DNA of 21,044 bases from positions 1 to 21,044 of the forward strand of contig JAGYYN010017641.1 of the NCBI GenBank assembly GCA_021441665.1, written 5' to 3'. Shown piece after piece: positions 10,254-19,230 of the stretch. The notes beneath the pieces are model-generated. The model saw nothing but the letters and a program-made list of their open reading frames with translations, was not told the DNA's origin and searched no databases. This DNA comes from Euplotes cf. woodruffi 2 WChen-2021 (lineage: Eukaryota; Ciliophora; Spirotrichea; Euplotida; Euplotidae). Position 1 is the first letter of the stretch. Each line of letters starts with the position of its first letter. The position numbers and the translations under genes were made by a program.

Positions 10254-10263
10254 AATTGAAAAT
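10254..10263 (+). other. E-Cbs-like motif between convergent genes
   Basis: AATTGAAAAT matches HATTGAAaHH and lies 43 bp past the CTFxP stop, in the 169-bp gap before the convergent coiled-coil gene. Confidence 0.3.
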
Positions 10264-10380
10264 AAATCACAGCTATTTTAAATCCAAGCAACGGGAAAAT
10301 AAACGTTTCAATAATGTAATATAAAATCATTTTCTAAACCGAGTGTTTATATTTTTGTATTTCAAATATTGAAGCAATGG

Positions 10381-12445
10381 CTACTGTTCATCTGCTCTTG
10401 ACTTCAAGTAAAACTTAAGCTCGTAGATCTTTCTCTGCGCCTTTTTGAGTTCTTCCCTCAGTTCTCTGATTTTCTGTGGTTTCCTGTACTGAATGGGAGG
10501 GTCTCGAATAAGATCGCTGATTCTTTTTTCTTCTTTAAGGTTGAACTCAAGCTCCTCCATCTTTTTCTTGACTTCAGTGTTTTCAGTTGTAATATGAATC
10601 GTATTTGTTCCTTTGAGCTTGTCCGTCATAATTGAATAGTCGTTTTGGATAGTTGGAGCTGCTTTCAAAGAGCTATTGTGGTTCCAATACAGCGCCGCGC
10701 TGACAGAATCAGAAGAGTACTTCTCATTACTAGCTTTTCTCTTGTAACCGGTGTCGCTCCCGGTTAAATTAATTTTAATCGACTTGGTCGTGATGCTGTT
10801 TTCATGATCAAACTCGCTGTTTTCATTTGTCGCCCTTTGCAAATCAGAAAACCGATCGTCCAGTGGAGACTTGAAACTTCTACCAGGCAAGAAGTTTCGA
10901 AATGGCGATTCGTAGTTTGAAGTTAAATTCATGTCGTATAGTGAATTCATTAATTTGCTGTCCGAAGACTTTTTGAGCTGGTCGAATTTATTCTGCAAGT
11001 CTGCGGTTTGCTGCTTGTTAATCGCACACATGCTATGTGAAAAATTGTAATTTTAATATTGGTCTTGATTTTCTGGCACAACTAATTTTATTGCTCACAA
11101 TTTTTTGAATTTTAAATAATTACATTTTAAAATCAAAATCACTAATTTTTAAGCAATAAATGCAAAATTGGATATTTTAGCATATAGTTGTCAATTCGTT
11201 TAGTTTTATTAAGCAAAAGTATAGATTTAATTTCTTTTTAAGTAAATTTGGTTATTATTCTACTATTTGTATATTTTATTACAAAAAACTGCAAATATAT
11301 TGTTGCTTTACTCTATGTATGCTTTTTCCTTATTTTCAATGATTAAATTCAGCTGGTTCGTCTTCATTTTAAAAGAGTCAATATCACATTTAAGATTAGT
11401 GTTCTCATTCTGCTGGATTAGTAAGTCGTGCTTGAGCTTATCGATAGTCTGCTTCAGTAAAAAGTTTTCATTCCTAATACCATCATGGTCGCTTTCGATA
11501 TTGTTAACTTTGACTTTGAGTTCTTCTCTAATTTTGAACATTTCGAGCTTTAAGTCTTCGATATAATTAAGCTCATGCTCAACCATCGCGTTCTTTTCTT
11601 CAAGTTCCCTATTTACTAATTCGTATTGAGACTTCCAGAAGTTATTTTCTTCATTGAGTTTCATCACATGCTGCTGGAGTTCGAAAAAGCGATTGATCTT
11701 CTCTCTGCTTGCCCGAATCTCACTATCTGCGTTGTTGAGGTACACTTTCAGCTGGTTGTTCTCAGCCATAAGCTTCGTGCTAAATAATTTAGACTTCAGG
11801 GTTTACTTCACATCTTTCATTTGTGCGAGTTTTTGGTTTGCATTTCCAAGCTGTTCTTTCATATTGACGTACATTCCAGACCCGGTTTTCTTGCCTGAAG
11901 AAGCCAAGCTATTTTTGATCGACGCGCCAAAATCCTGACTCGAAGACATCAGATTATTTCTTTTACCGATCCTGCGGTCGACCGACCTCACGATCGGATC
12001 TCTCTTTGAAATCTGCAGAGTGAGGACAGCTGAAGGAATAGTCTTTTTGACCGAACTTTTGATGTCAGAGTTCTTGAAGGACAAGTTCAAAGGCGTGACA
12101 GTGCCACTAGTCCCCGCTTCGATATTTTCATACTTGCTATTCAACTTCTCCTCTGTGCTCATGTCAACTGGGTTAAAGGAGTCTGTTATCTGAATGTTTT
12201 CCACGTGGCTGCTTGGCTTGTTCTTCGTCGTCGGCTATGATAAAACGATTAAAAAGACTGATCAATAAAAACGGTAATAATGTGGGTTTTAGCTAAAAAT
12301 CGATGAAGGGATGCATTTTGGCTAGATCGCAAAGCCAGCAGTGTTGAAAATAAAAATCGATATTTTAATAAGTTTAATTTAAAAAATCTAAGAAGAGATT
12401 AGTGATCAAGTAAAAAATAAATCTGAGTCGTTTTTTAACCCTCAT
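10381..12445 (-). CDS. Coiled-coil protein, unknown function
   Basis: Clear exons are 12234-11807, 11779-11312 and 11032-10381. Introns are 11780-11806 (27 nt, GTAAAC...TTTAG) and 11033-11311 (279 nt, GTAAAG...CATAG); both joins keep frame, giving QMKDVNTKLMAENNQLKVYL and ENKEKAYIDMCAINKQQ. A first exon of only ATG AGG at 12445-12440, joined over a 205-nt intron, would give about 517 residues; this start is tentative, and Met at 12162 is an alternative. The N-terminal third is Ser/Thr-rich and basic. The middle is a long coiled coil, and the C-terminus (IRELREELKKAQRKIYELKF) is another. It resembles centrosomal or cytoskeletal coiled-coil proteins only in general shape. Confidence 0.75.
11033..11311 (-). 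other. Unusually long 279-nt intron
   Basis: GT-AG ends and consistent phase, but five to ten times longer than most introns here. It may contain a nested IES. Confidence 0.65.
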
Positions 12446-12673
12446 TTTGATTTTTTATGCGAGACTCTGTTCAATTTGAGTCTGAAATTTTGGAGAATGC
12501 AGATTGTATTTCTTATTTTATTTAAGACAGCATAGAAATTTTATATTAAAGCTTCGAAATGTGTCAGATTCATAATTAATTTCGAATATGATAAATCAGC
12601 GAGATTTAAACTTGTTTTTATACTAGATTGTTGTTCTGTACCTTTTGATTTGAGTAATGAATATGATTTTTAG

Positions 12674-13231
12674 CTAATTCGCTTGGAAAAGGGTGTTTTG
12701 GACACTGCTATGCATTTGAGTTCGGCCTGAACTGTTTTGCATCGATCGCTTTTCATTGCCTTCAATTCTTTCAGAATTAAAAAAGTGAGTGATGAGATTC
12801 GTTGTGAGAAATTTTCGATGCTGTCCTTGTGTACTTTGTGCTTTCAATTTTATGTGAATCTTTTCTTCCACTCATGTAAGTATATTTTGGTTGTAGTTTT
12901 TCTTTTTGAGAATGATGATTTTGAATATCAACAGTTTTTGTATGCCTAATTGGAATTTCATTTTTCTGAGAGCTCTTCGATGGATAGTGACTCTTTAAAA
13001 TTAATTTCTGCCTTGAAGCGACTACAAATTTAACATAAACTTTTACTATTATGGGGATCTTTAGTTATCACTGTTCCGTTGTTTAAGTAAATTGAAATAA
13101 CATCAACATTTTTTGATGATCTATCTTCATCATCTTTGAAACTGTAATTTTCTTGATTAAATGCTTCTATTTTTAAAAATTAAGATTTTGAAGTCTCAGA
13201 CAGTATTTAATAAACAATTAAAAACAAACAT
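12674..13231 (-). CDS. Unknown gene needing three +1 shifts
   Basis: Four reading-frame blocks abut exactly at three TAA codons: ATT-TAA (13157-13159), TGT-TAA (13030-13032) and TTT-TAA (12777-12779). Skipping one base at each gives 184 residues from ATG 13231 to TAG 12674, with segments such as NQENYSFKDDEDRSSKNVDV, EIPIRHTKTVDIQNHHSQKE and NSERIEGNEKRSMQNSSGRT. The second stop could instead be removed by a 19-nt GT-AG intron. Codons within blocks look coding (polar, RNY-biased). The first block is AT-rich and least certain. No family recognised. A decayed gene is the main alternative. Confidence 0.45.
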
Positions 13232-13505
13232 CTCAAATGACTAAGCACATACAAACCTACAAAAACCAAAATACCAATCCAACTCAACTCCCGGCAATAA
13301 AATACCCCTTTCAGAATCCAATCAAATCATTTGCAATCCTCACGAGCACCATATTCAACCATCACCAACCCGTCTCTCCGTCCTCTCTCAACCTCCCAAT
13401 TCCCCTATCTCTCTCAAACCAGACTAAATGCAGCTGGTACCTGTATTAGGTCTGAGTTTAGGTGCAATCTTATTGGTCCTCATTTCTATTCCAATTTATA
13501 TAAAA
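13232..13505 (+). other. C-rich, G-poor stretch with a 70-codon frame
   Basis: The plus strand is strikingly short of G (about 13 G in 13261-13440) and rich in C and A. ATG 13237 opens a 70-codon frame (MTKHIQTYKNQNTNPTQLPA...) to TAG 13449, and another frame is open from about 13314 to 13576. Neither shows a recognisable domain and no splice join between them was resolved. Confidence 0.3.
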
Positions 13506-13840
13506 TTGTAAAAATCGTTAATGACTCACGCCCCCTCGCTAGTATGCCCCACATCCTCGCGCTTTACCGCTGGTAACTCCGCCTCAACGGACCTTGCTGA
13601 CTGCTGGTTTAGACAGACAGACCGCCACACAGCTTTGGATGACGACACGCCCACATCATAGAATATGTAACCTTTGCTGGTTATTTTGTAGAGACCGTGA
13701 GAGAGCCAAGTGCGAGCCTATCGGACCGACATGCTTAAATAGGCACGGCAGATATTCTTCTGTCGACGAGTACTGAGATACACTCATACGTCCGTGAGAT
13801 GGACTCAGGTACGCCTTGCTTCATATGGGCTAGAATCCAA
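13506..13840. other. GC-rich structured island, possible ncRNA
   Basis: About half G+C in a genome otherwise near 30-40%. At least six short perfect hairpins occur in 240 bases: 13564-13576 (TTACC/GGTAA), 13578-13591 (TCCG/CGGA), 13716-13744 (GCCTAT/ATAGGC), 13746-13765 (CGGCAGA/TCTGTCG with one G-U pair), 13774-13786 (TGAG/CTCA), 13790-13804 (GTCC/GGAC). Frames on both strands are open if TGA is sense (plus 13543-13833, minus 13539-13787) but neither matches a known protein. I did not find RNase P, SRP, 5S, U-snRNA or telomerase template signatures. Strand is unknown. Confidence 0.35.
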
Positions 13841-13859
13841 CAGTGAAACTTAGATTACT

Positions 13860-14150
13860 TTAAGAATAAGTCAAAACGAGTCGGTAATGTTTGGTCTTAG
13901 ATGTACTTGCATATGCACATTTTGAACTATGCTTTTTAAATGTATTAGCTTCTATTGTAATGGTATTTTTAGAGTCCCAGATCGTAAACTCAAGGTGAGA
14001 ACGGTTGCAATAGTCAATATAAACTGCGTCGATGAAGTTCAAAGCAAAAAGTAACTCTTTTAAGTTCCTTCGACAAGATCAATATGCTGCTTTTAGAACT
14101 AAATGAATATAGTTTTGTGCTAAACAGCATGATTCAATAATTGATATTAT
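13860..14150 (-). CDS. Orphan C-terminal exon, possibly LRR-like
   Basis: A 96-codon frame follows a good acceptor (TATAG ending at 14151) and ends at TAA 13860. It includes NYIHLVLKAAYCSCRRNLKE (one Cys from TGA) and LLFALNFIDAVYIDYCNRSH, a leucine and hydrophobic spacing that recalls leucine-rich repeats, then LEFTIWDSKNTITIEA. No start codon or upstream exon was found; upstream sequence runs into the divergent gene at 14268. It may be a gene fragment, or the rest may lie elsewhere in the germline. Confidence 0.35.
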
Positions 14151-14267
14151 CTATAATTTTTGTATCCTTAATATTAGTTTGTTTTATTTCGAACAAAAAA
14201 TTATTAACTAGTTTTAATATTTTAATTTACATAGCACAAAATCAAAAAGAATAGATATAATAAACAA

Positions 14268-15650
14268 ATGAAGCAATACTGGAAAAGATATCCTTAACAA
14301 AATATAAACCAAAAGTACGACCGTCCAGCAATAATCCCTTCGAGTCCTTTCGTGTCAAGCAGTTTTGGTATTCGAAGAGCAAGTGAGTTTTCTCCAATTC
14401 AGGTAGTCAATATGGATTTATCTGAAGTAAAGAACTTAAAGCCCAAGTCAAGTCAGCTTATTCCTTTAAAGCCGTCTCAAAAGTGCAAAGAGAGCATTTT
14501 AGATATTACGTATGTAAATATTATTCAAAATGTATTAGTAAAAAATATAAATTTAAGTATCAGTCTAACGCAGATGTTTTAGAGCGAATAAAAATTCGAT
14601 GGTTACAACTTCAAGGAAACGATTTACATCAATCAATTGACACAAGTCAATTACTGATAATCGCATACCGTTTATTCAACCAAATGTTAAATCTGAGCTT
14701 AAAGCGCAAAAGTTATAAGCCCGGTCTATACTGGTTTGACTGAATCTTTATTTTGCATTTAGATCTCTTCAAGAAACCGCTAAATTACCAAAGCTCACAA
14801 AGCTTCCTGATGTTACTAAGTAAACTAAGTGATTAACTTTTAAAGGAAAAACACTAAATAAAAAGCGGAAATTTGGAAACAGAAGTTTACTGTCAAATAA
14901 ACTAAACCTGCAAAATAACAGTATCAAATTGCAGTTTAAAAATTTACAGTAAGCAATTGGGCTTAGCATTTAGTCTAAAGAGGTTGAAGTGTTCATTAAA
15001 CAGCTCCACAATGTATGAGTAATTTATTTAACACAGGTTCGTCGTAGTATTAAGTAATTTGCAGTTGAATAAAAATACAGTATACTGATTTATTTGTGCT
15101 TCAACATCCCAGTTGAATTTTATATAATAAAAATAATACAGGAAGGAGTGCTTTCCCCACTCTCGCTCAAACCGCCCTTATCTCTATTATCAACGCTGAC
15201 TGATGATATACAAGTACCCTCTGCTAAGGTTAGATTCCTCGGCCTCGACCTGTTTGCGATTTGAAAGCGAGTAGTCAAAAATGCAAAAAGTACGCTCTGG
15301 GACGGGATCGAACCGTCGACCTGCAGATTAACAGTCTGACGCTCTACCTACTGAGCTACCAAAGCAGTTATGAGGTTATAACCAAATTAAGTATTTATAG
15401 CCTAAAATTTTTAACCACAGGGCAACTAAAATATTCAAGTCAAGTTTATTTCACTCAAAGTGCAGTTTATCACTAAATGCAGTATTTTTAATATTTAGAT
15501 AATCTAAATGACTTATTTGTAAAACACGATTTTGATTTTGCAGCTGAATTGAGTGAACTATGTCACCTTGATTTTCTTCAAGAGCTCGATTCGGGCTATA
15601 TTTTGCTTAAAAAGTACTTTAATGCACAGTCAAGCGAAAGGTTGAGATAG
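14268..15650 (+). CDS. Unknown multi-exon gene with two IESs
   Basis: My model gives 203 residues. Exon blocks: 14268-14276 and 14316-14509 (split by an IES), 14583-14711, 14763-14815 and 14975-15012 (split by an IES), 15037-15046, 15142-15213, 15544-15650. Introns: 14510-14582 (GTATGT), 14712-14762 (GTTATA, weak donor), 15013-15036 (24 nt), 15047-15141, 15214-15543. The product starts MKQYDRPAIIPSSPF, contains TANKNSMVTTSRKRFTSI and LPKLTKLPDVTKEVEVFIKQ, and ends HLDFLQELDSGYILLKKYFN then AQSSERLR. The Ser/Pro/Lys-rich N-terminus looks disordered and the C-terminal 70 residues helical. No family recognised. Exons up to 14815 and the last are well supported; the joins from 15013 to 15543 are less sure, and a canonical intron 14820-14973 would give an earlier stop at 15020. 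Confidence 0.6.
14277..14315 (+). other. 39-bp IES near the gene start (repeat TAC)
   Basis: TAC at 14277-14279 and 14316-14318. The insert carries an in-frame TAA and no GT donor. Removal joins MKQ to YDRPAII in frame. Ends are inverted, TACT and AGTA. Confidence 0.65.
14816..14974 (+). other. 159-bp IES (repeat CTAA)
   Basis: CTAA at 14816-14819 and 14975-14978. Removal joins LPDVT to KEVEVFIKQLHN in frame. The insert has stops in all frames. A GT-AG intron is possible (14820-14973) but leads to a poorer reading frame and an early stop. Confidence 0.5.
15285..15289 (-). terminator. Pol III terminator of tRNA-Asn
   Basis: A run of five T on the minus strand, four bases after the tRNA 3' end. 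Confidence 0.75.
15294..15365 (-). tRNA. tRNA-Asn (GTT)
   Basis: 72 nt, all cloverleaf parts present: acceptor GCTTTGG/CCAGAGC (one G-U pair), D stem GCTC/GAGC, anticodon loop CTGTTAA with anticodon GTT, T stem GACGG/CCGTC with TTCGATC. The outermost anticodon-stem pair is a T-C mismatch. No intron and no encoded CCA. It lies antisense within the 330-nt interruption (15214-15543) of the plus-strand gene. Confidence 0.96.
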
Positions 15651-15765
15651 ACAACACTAATTGCATCATGTAAGATTAAAGATCATAATTATATTTTCAA
15701 AATTATTCTGGAAATCCATTGCACAAAAGGATTCAATCATGTGAAAAACTATCAATTTAGTCAAA

Positions 15766-15775
15766 TATTGAAAAT
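15766..15775 (+). other. E-Cbs-like motif at the XPF 3' end
   Basis: TATTGAAAAT matches HATTGAAaHH, two bases past the XPF stop codon and about 115 bp from the stop of the convergent gene. Confidence 0.3.
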
Positions 15776-15777
15776 AA

Positions 15778-18700
15778 TTAATTATTAAGATTCTTATTTG
15801 AATTTGTATGCAAAAAAGAGTAAAGTTTGATTGAATTTGCTGTGCCAATCAGTTTTTCAAGCTCGATTTCACTTTTTTCACATAAATCTTGCATAGAATC
15901 AATGCTGTTCATAATTATATCGATATTGTCACTGAACACTCCAGGAAGACTTGATAAAAAGATGTAAGAGCTGTTGCTTTCACTGTACTCATCCTCTTCT
16001 TGACTATCATTGCGCATGAGGTCAACTCCGCCATCGTCATTTTCGTTTTCTTTATTTCCACTAATCCTACCGATTTTTGATATTTTATCTAGATCTGGAT
16101 TTTCTCAAGTTTCCTTGAGTGATTTAAAGATCTGTACTGTGTTTAGTGGAGTCTTTGACCAGATAACAAAAAGACTTGGGAAGTTCGAAACAAGCACGAA
16201 TAGTTTACTGAAAATACTCGCAGGTGATATATCATCTTCTGCTAATGATTTACACTCCCTTTCTTTGAGCACGAATGGAATAGACTCGTCAAACTCAATC
16301 AGCAGGATTGGCTTCTTAAAGAACTTCGTCATTTTGGATGTCTGAGTAAGCAGTCTTCCTGATCAAAGTGAATTTTGAAAATCTCCAGATGACACAGACT
16401 TGCGTTCGACTGCGATATCGTCTGAGAGTATGTAGTCTCCAATTTGGAGTTGGATGGGAATCACCCAGAATCCTGCTTGATAAATGTAGTGTGGAATTTG
16501 GCTCCAAAATTCTCTGGTATCAATACCCATGACTTGCTTTCTAATATACCACGTTTCAACTGCAGCGTCTTGGCAGCTGTCTTGTTCACACAGTTTGCTA
16601 TTTGACTGGTAAATTGTCGGTTTATTCTGCAATGAGTCAATGATTTTCTTTTCTTCTTCGAAAGGCTCGGGGAGCTTGATTTTGAAATCCTTTCACATTT
16701 TAAGCTCAGAAATACGAAGAAATGCTATTTTTTCTTTTTGAATGCTGTTGACTAATGAATAGTGCTCATATGTGCGTTTTTATTCCTCCCTTTTGGATTA
16801 TAATCACTGATAGTTGTTTATTAGTTGTTCGTTGAGTTATAAAAAAATATATTTATTGTGTATTATAGTAATGATTAATAAACGTGGAGCAAATAGAAAA
16901 TAATTAACTACTGAAAGAGGGATGTTTTGGTAAAAATTATATGAATCTTTAATATACATCAAGTGCAGATTTAACCTTTCATTCTGGTCTTGTTTGCTTC
17001 TTCTTGCACTATATGTTTCGATTGATCTCAAAAACTCAATTGCTGGGTCTACAAGGATTATATCATGCGGTTTAAAATATCTTGCGAATACATCGAATTC
17101 TGTGTTTCTGAAGTTATATGCAACTTCCACGACTCAACCAGGAAATATTCTGTCATATCTGAATGATAGAGGGTCAACTTCAGTCATTGCTGCTTCTGAA
17201 AAGTAAGTTGTATTGTCATTTGACTCGCATATCTGCTTAAATTCTGTTAATAAAGCATTTGCTTCGTCTTGCTTCATATTTTGAACGACATTTTTGAGCT
17301 CCTTTTGCTTATTAATTTTCCACCGACAGTACTTTTCTTTAATAAAAGTAAAATATGCATTGTATTTTTGAGTGAGCAAGATGAATAGTTTTTCAAGTAA
17401 GAATAGCTCAATTTTCTTTTCCTTGTTTCCTCCAGGCTTTTTAAGTTCTTCATGTCTATATTCAACTTCTTTTTCCTTATTGAGCATATTCTTAAGATTA
17501 AGTTCAATCACAGACTTGCCTTTATCTTTCTTTAGAAAGCACGAGGCGATATAGCGTTCGATATCCTTCTTAAATTTCTCACTTTTGACAACAATCATAA
17601 TCCTTCGTTTATTCGTGCTTCAGTCATCTGCCTTGTCTGCATCTGTATTTAATCTTATTTTTGACTGTTCGACTTCCTCGTTAATTTTTTCTAAGACTGA
17701 GATCAGTGCGTCCCATTTCGGGGTTGCTTCTCCTACAAGATTCAAGCTGAATTCAGTCTCTGAGGACTTCAAGTAGTAGTTAACTTTGAGGCACTGACGT
17801 TTAATATTCTCCCAGTAGCCTCGGGTCTTGCTCTCCATCGTTGCTATCGTGTCCATCGACCAGTCCTTCTTCGAACTTCGGAGCTTTTCAGCACAATAAC
17901 CACTCGCATTCAGCTTTCAAGAAGACTTGATGTCCGTTGGTTTCGTAGTAATACAACTCGCTGATTCCTGCTGGACTGGTGCTGTTGAGATCTGGACGTC
18001 TACTGAATCCATATCTGAGTTGTCGCTGAGTCAATCCATAATCTCGTCGTTGCTGATGTTAATCGGGTTAATTTTAAATACTCTATTTTTTGCTAAAGCC
18101 TCCATTTTTTCTATAATCTGCAATGTCTCAGTATCGCTAAACCTGAAAATAGTAAAGTCAGCGTAGCTTTGCTTAATTTCGAGAAGTAAAGAAAGAAAAG
18201 AGACTCAGCATCCTGTGAGAAGCTTAAACAACAGCTGCTTGATCGAGATTATGTCTTTGATCAGCTGTCTTGCCTTCACCCCAATTTTGTTTATTTTGTC
18301 CCCCATGACTTTATGAATTGTAATTTCGTACATCGGCTCTAGTGCTTCTGAAAGTGAGAACAGCTCAGGTTCGACATTATATTCTGCAGTCTGAGTCGTT
18401 AATTCATCGAGACAGTTCTTAAGCAGACGAATGAGGTCGTTATGTATTGTCATTGTGGAGTTGTCCATTAGCGCTTCTCACTCGAAGATGTTAAATGTCT
18501 CTGAGTTTTCAAGCGAACGAACGACATCAGACCGGTTTCTTGGTCATACGATCAGACTATCGACAAAGTTGATCTTCATGAGTTCTTCCATCTTGCCATA
18601 GGTCGATCCGATGTTAATTGGTAAGTCTGAAAATCACTTAATAAATCCAGTGTTGTTTTCCTTTCTAAATATCTTCATAAGGAAGTTTTCAGGACTCATC

Positions 18701-19098
18701 GGGATGACTCTCTGAGCTTGAGTCATGATAATCCCGGTGATGATTCATGCGGGAATCTTTTTGCTTAATAAATCAAGGATAAGCATTTTTGGAGTGACTG
18801 CAAAAATACCTCCTTTTAGGTACTGACTGACTCTGAGTTTGTTCTGCCCTTCCTGCACCTTTTTAATAGCCAAGTCTTGATATTCACAAGTCATATCAAG
18901 CAGTTCTTCATCTTGAAAATGCAGTAAAAACACCAAGTAAGGCTTGTTTCCTTCAGGATTCAGCCTCAGTCTTTCAGTTAAGTCGTGAAGGAAATGAGCG
19001 ACGATTCTGTGGATTCCAAGACCTCGAGCGAGGACTCAAAATCAATTGTGGGCTTTGGTGATCTGTTGCAGCAAGTTTTTCTCAAACTGTAGTCTCAT
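15778..19098 (-). CDS. ERCC4: DNA repair endonuclease XPF (ERCC4/Rad1)
   Basis: Catalytic subunit of the structure-specific nuclease XPF-ERCC1, which cuts 5' of lesions in nucleotide excision repair. After removal of one IES (16771-16941) the frame is continuous from ATG 19098 for about 1049 residues, slightly longer than human XPF (916). N-terminal inactive-helicase region: VLARGLGIHRI, KGGIFAVTPKMLILDLLSKK, IITGII, GFIK-x-FSD. Central PKWDALISVLEKI. Nuclease domain: GIDTREF, then GDYILSDDIAVERK at about residues 828-841, followed by KKPILLIEFDESIPF. A tandem HhH region at the C-terminus (FLSSLPGVFSDNIDII... LEKLIGTANSIKLYSFLH) would bind ERCC1. At least a dozen in-frame TGA codons are sense. 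The catalytic ERKX3D motif reads ERKSVSSGD, with two extra residues before the Asp. Confidence 0.95.
16771..16941 (-). other. 171-bp IES inside XPF (repeat TAT)
   Basis: TAT at 16939-16941 and 16768-16770. The insert is AT-rich with stops and no GT-AG ends at the join. Removal links LMYIKDS to YEHYSLVNSIQKEKIAF, which aligns with [20 protein letters not shown] of human XPF. Confidence 0.82.
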
Positions 19099-19199
19099 TA
19101 TACTTCTAATATTTGGCGAGTTGGTAAAGTGTTGCTTACCAACTCGCTCTTAAATTTGGATTTAAAAATCTAAATATTGCAAAATTATAATTTTATGCT

Positions 19200-19209
19200 T
19201 ATTGAAATA
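19200..19209 (+). other. E-Cbs-like motif upstream of the 19231 gene
   Basis: TATTGAAATA, a full match to HATTGAAaHH, 22 bp before ATG 19231, in the 132-bp gap to the divergent XPF start. Confidence 0.4.
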
Positions 19210-19230
19210 AAAATAAAATAAAACTCACCG

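Noticed and set aside
12674-12871. 65-residue frame starting MEEKIHIKLKAQ as an independent gene
   Set aside because: Its first half overlaps a more coding-like frame; only its second half fits, reached by a +1 shift at TTT-TAA.
13539-13787. 83-codon minus-strand frame in the GC-rich island as a gene
   Set aside because: The plus strand is open over the same DNA, neither matches a known family, and high GC alone lengthens open frames.
15261-15476. Plus-strand reading frame across the tRNA
   Set aside because: It is the antisense of the tRNA-Asn and has no protein character.
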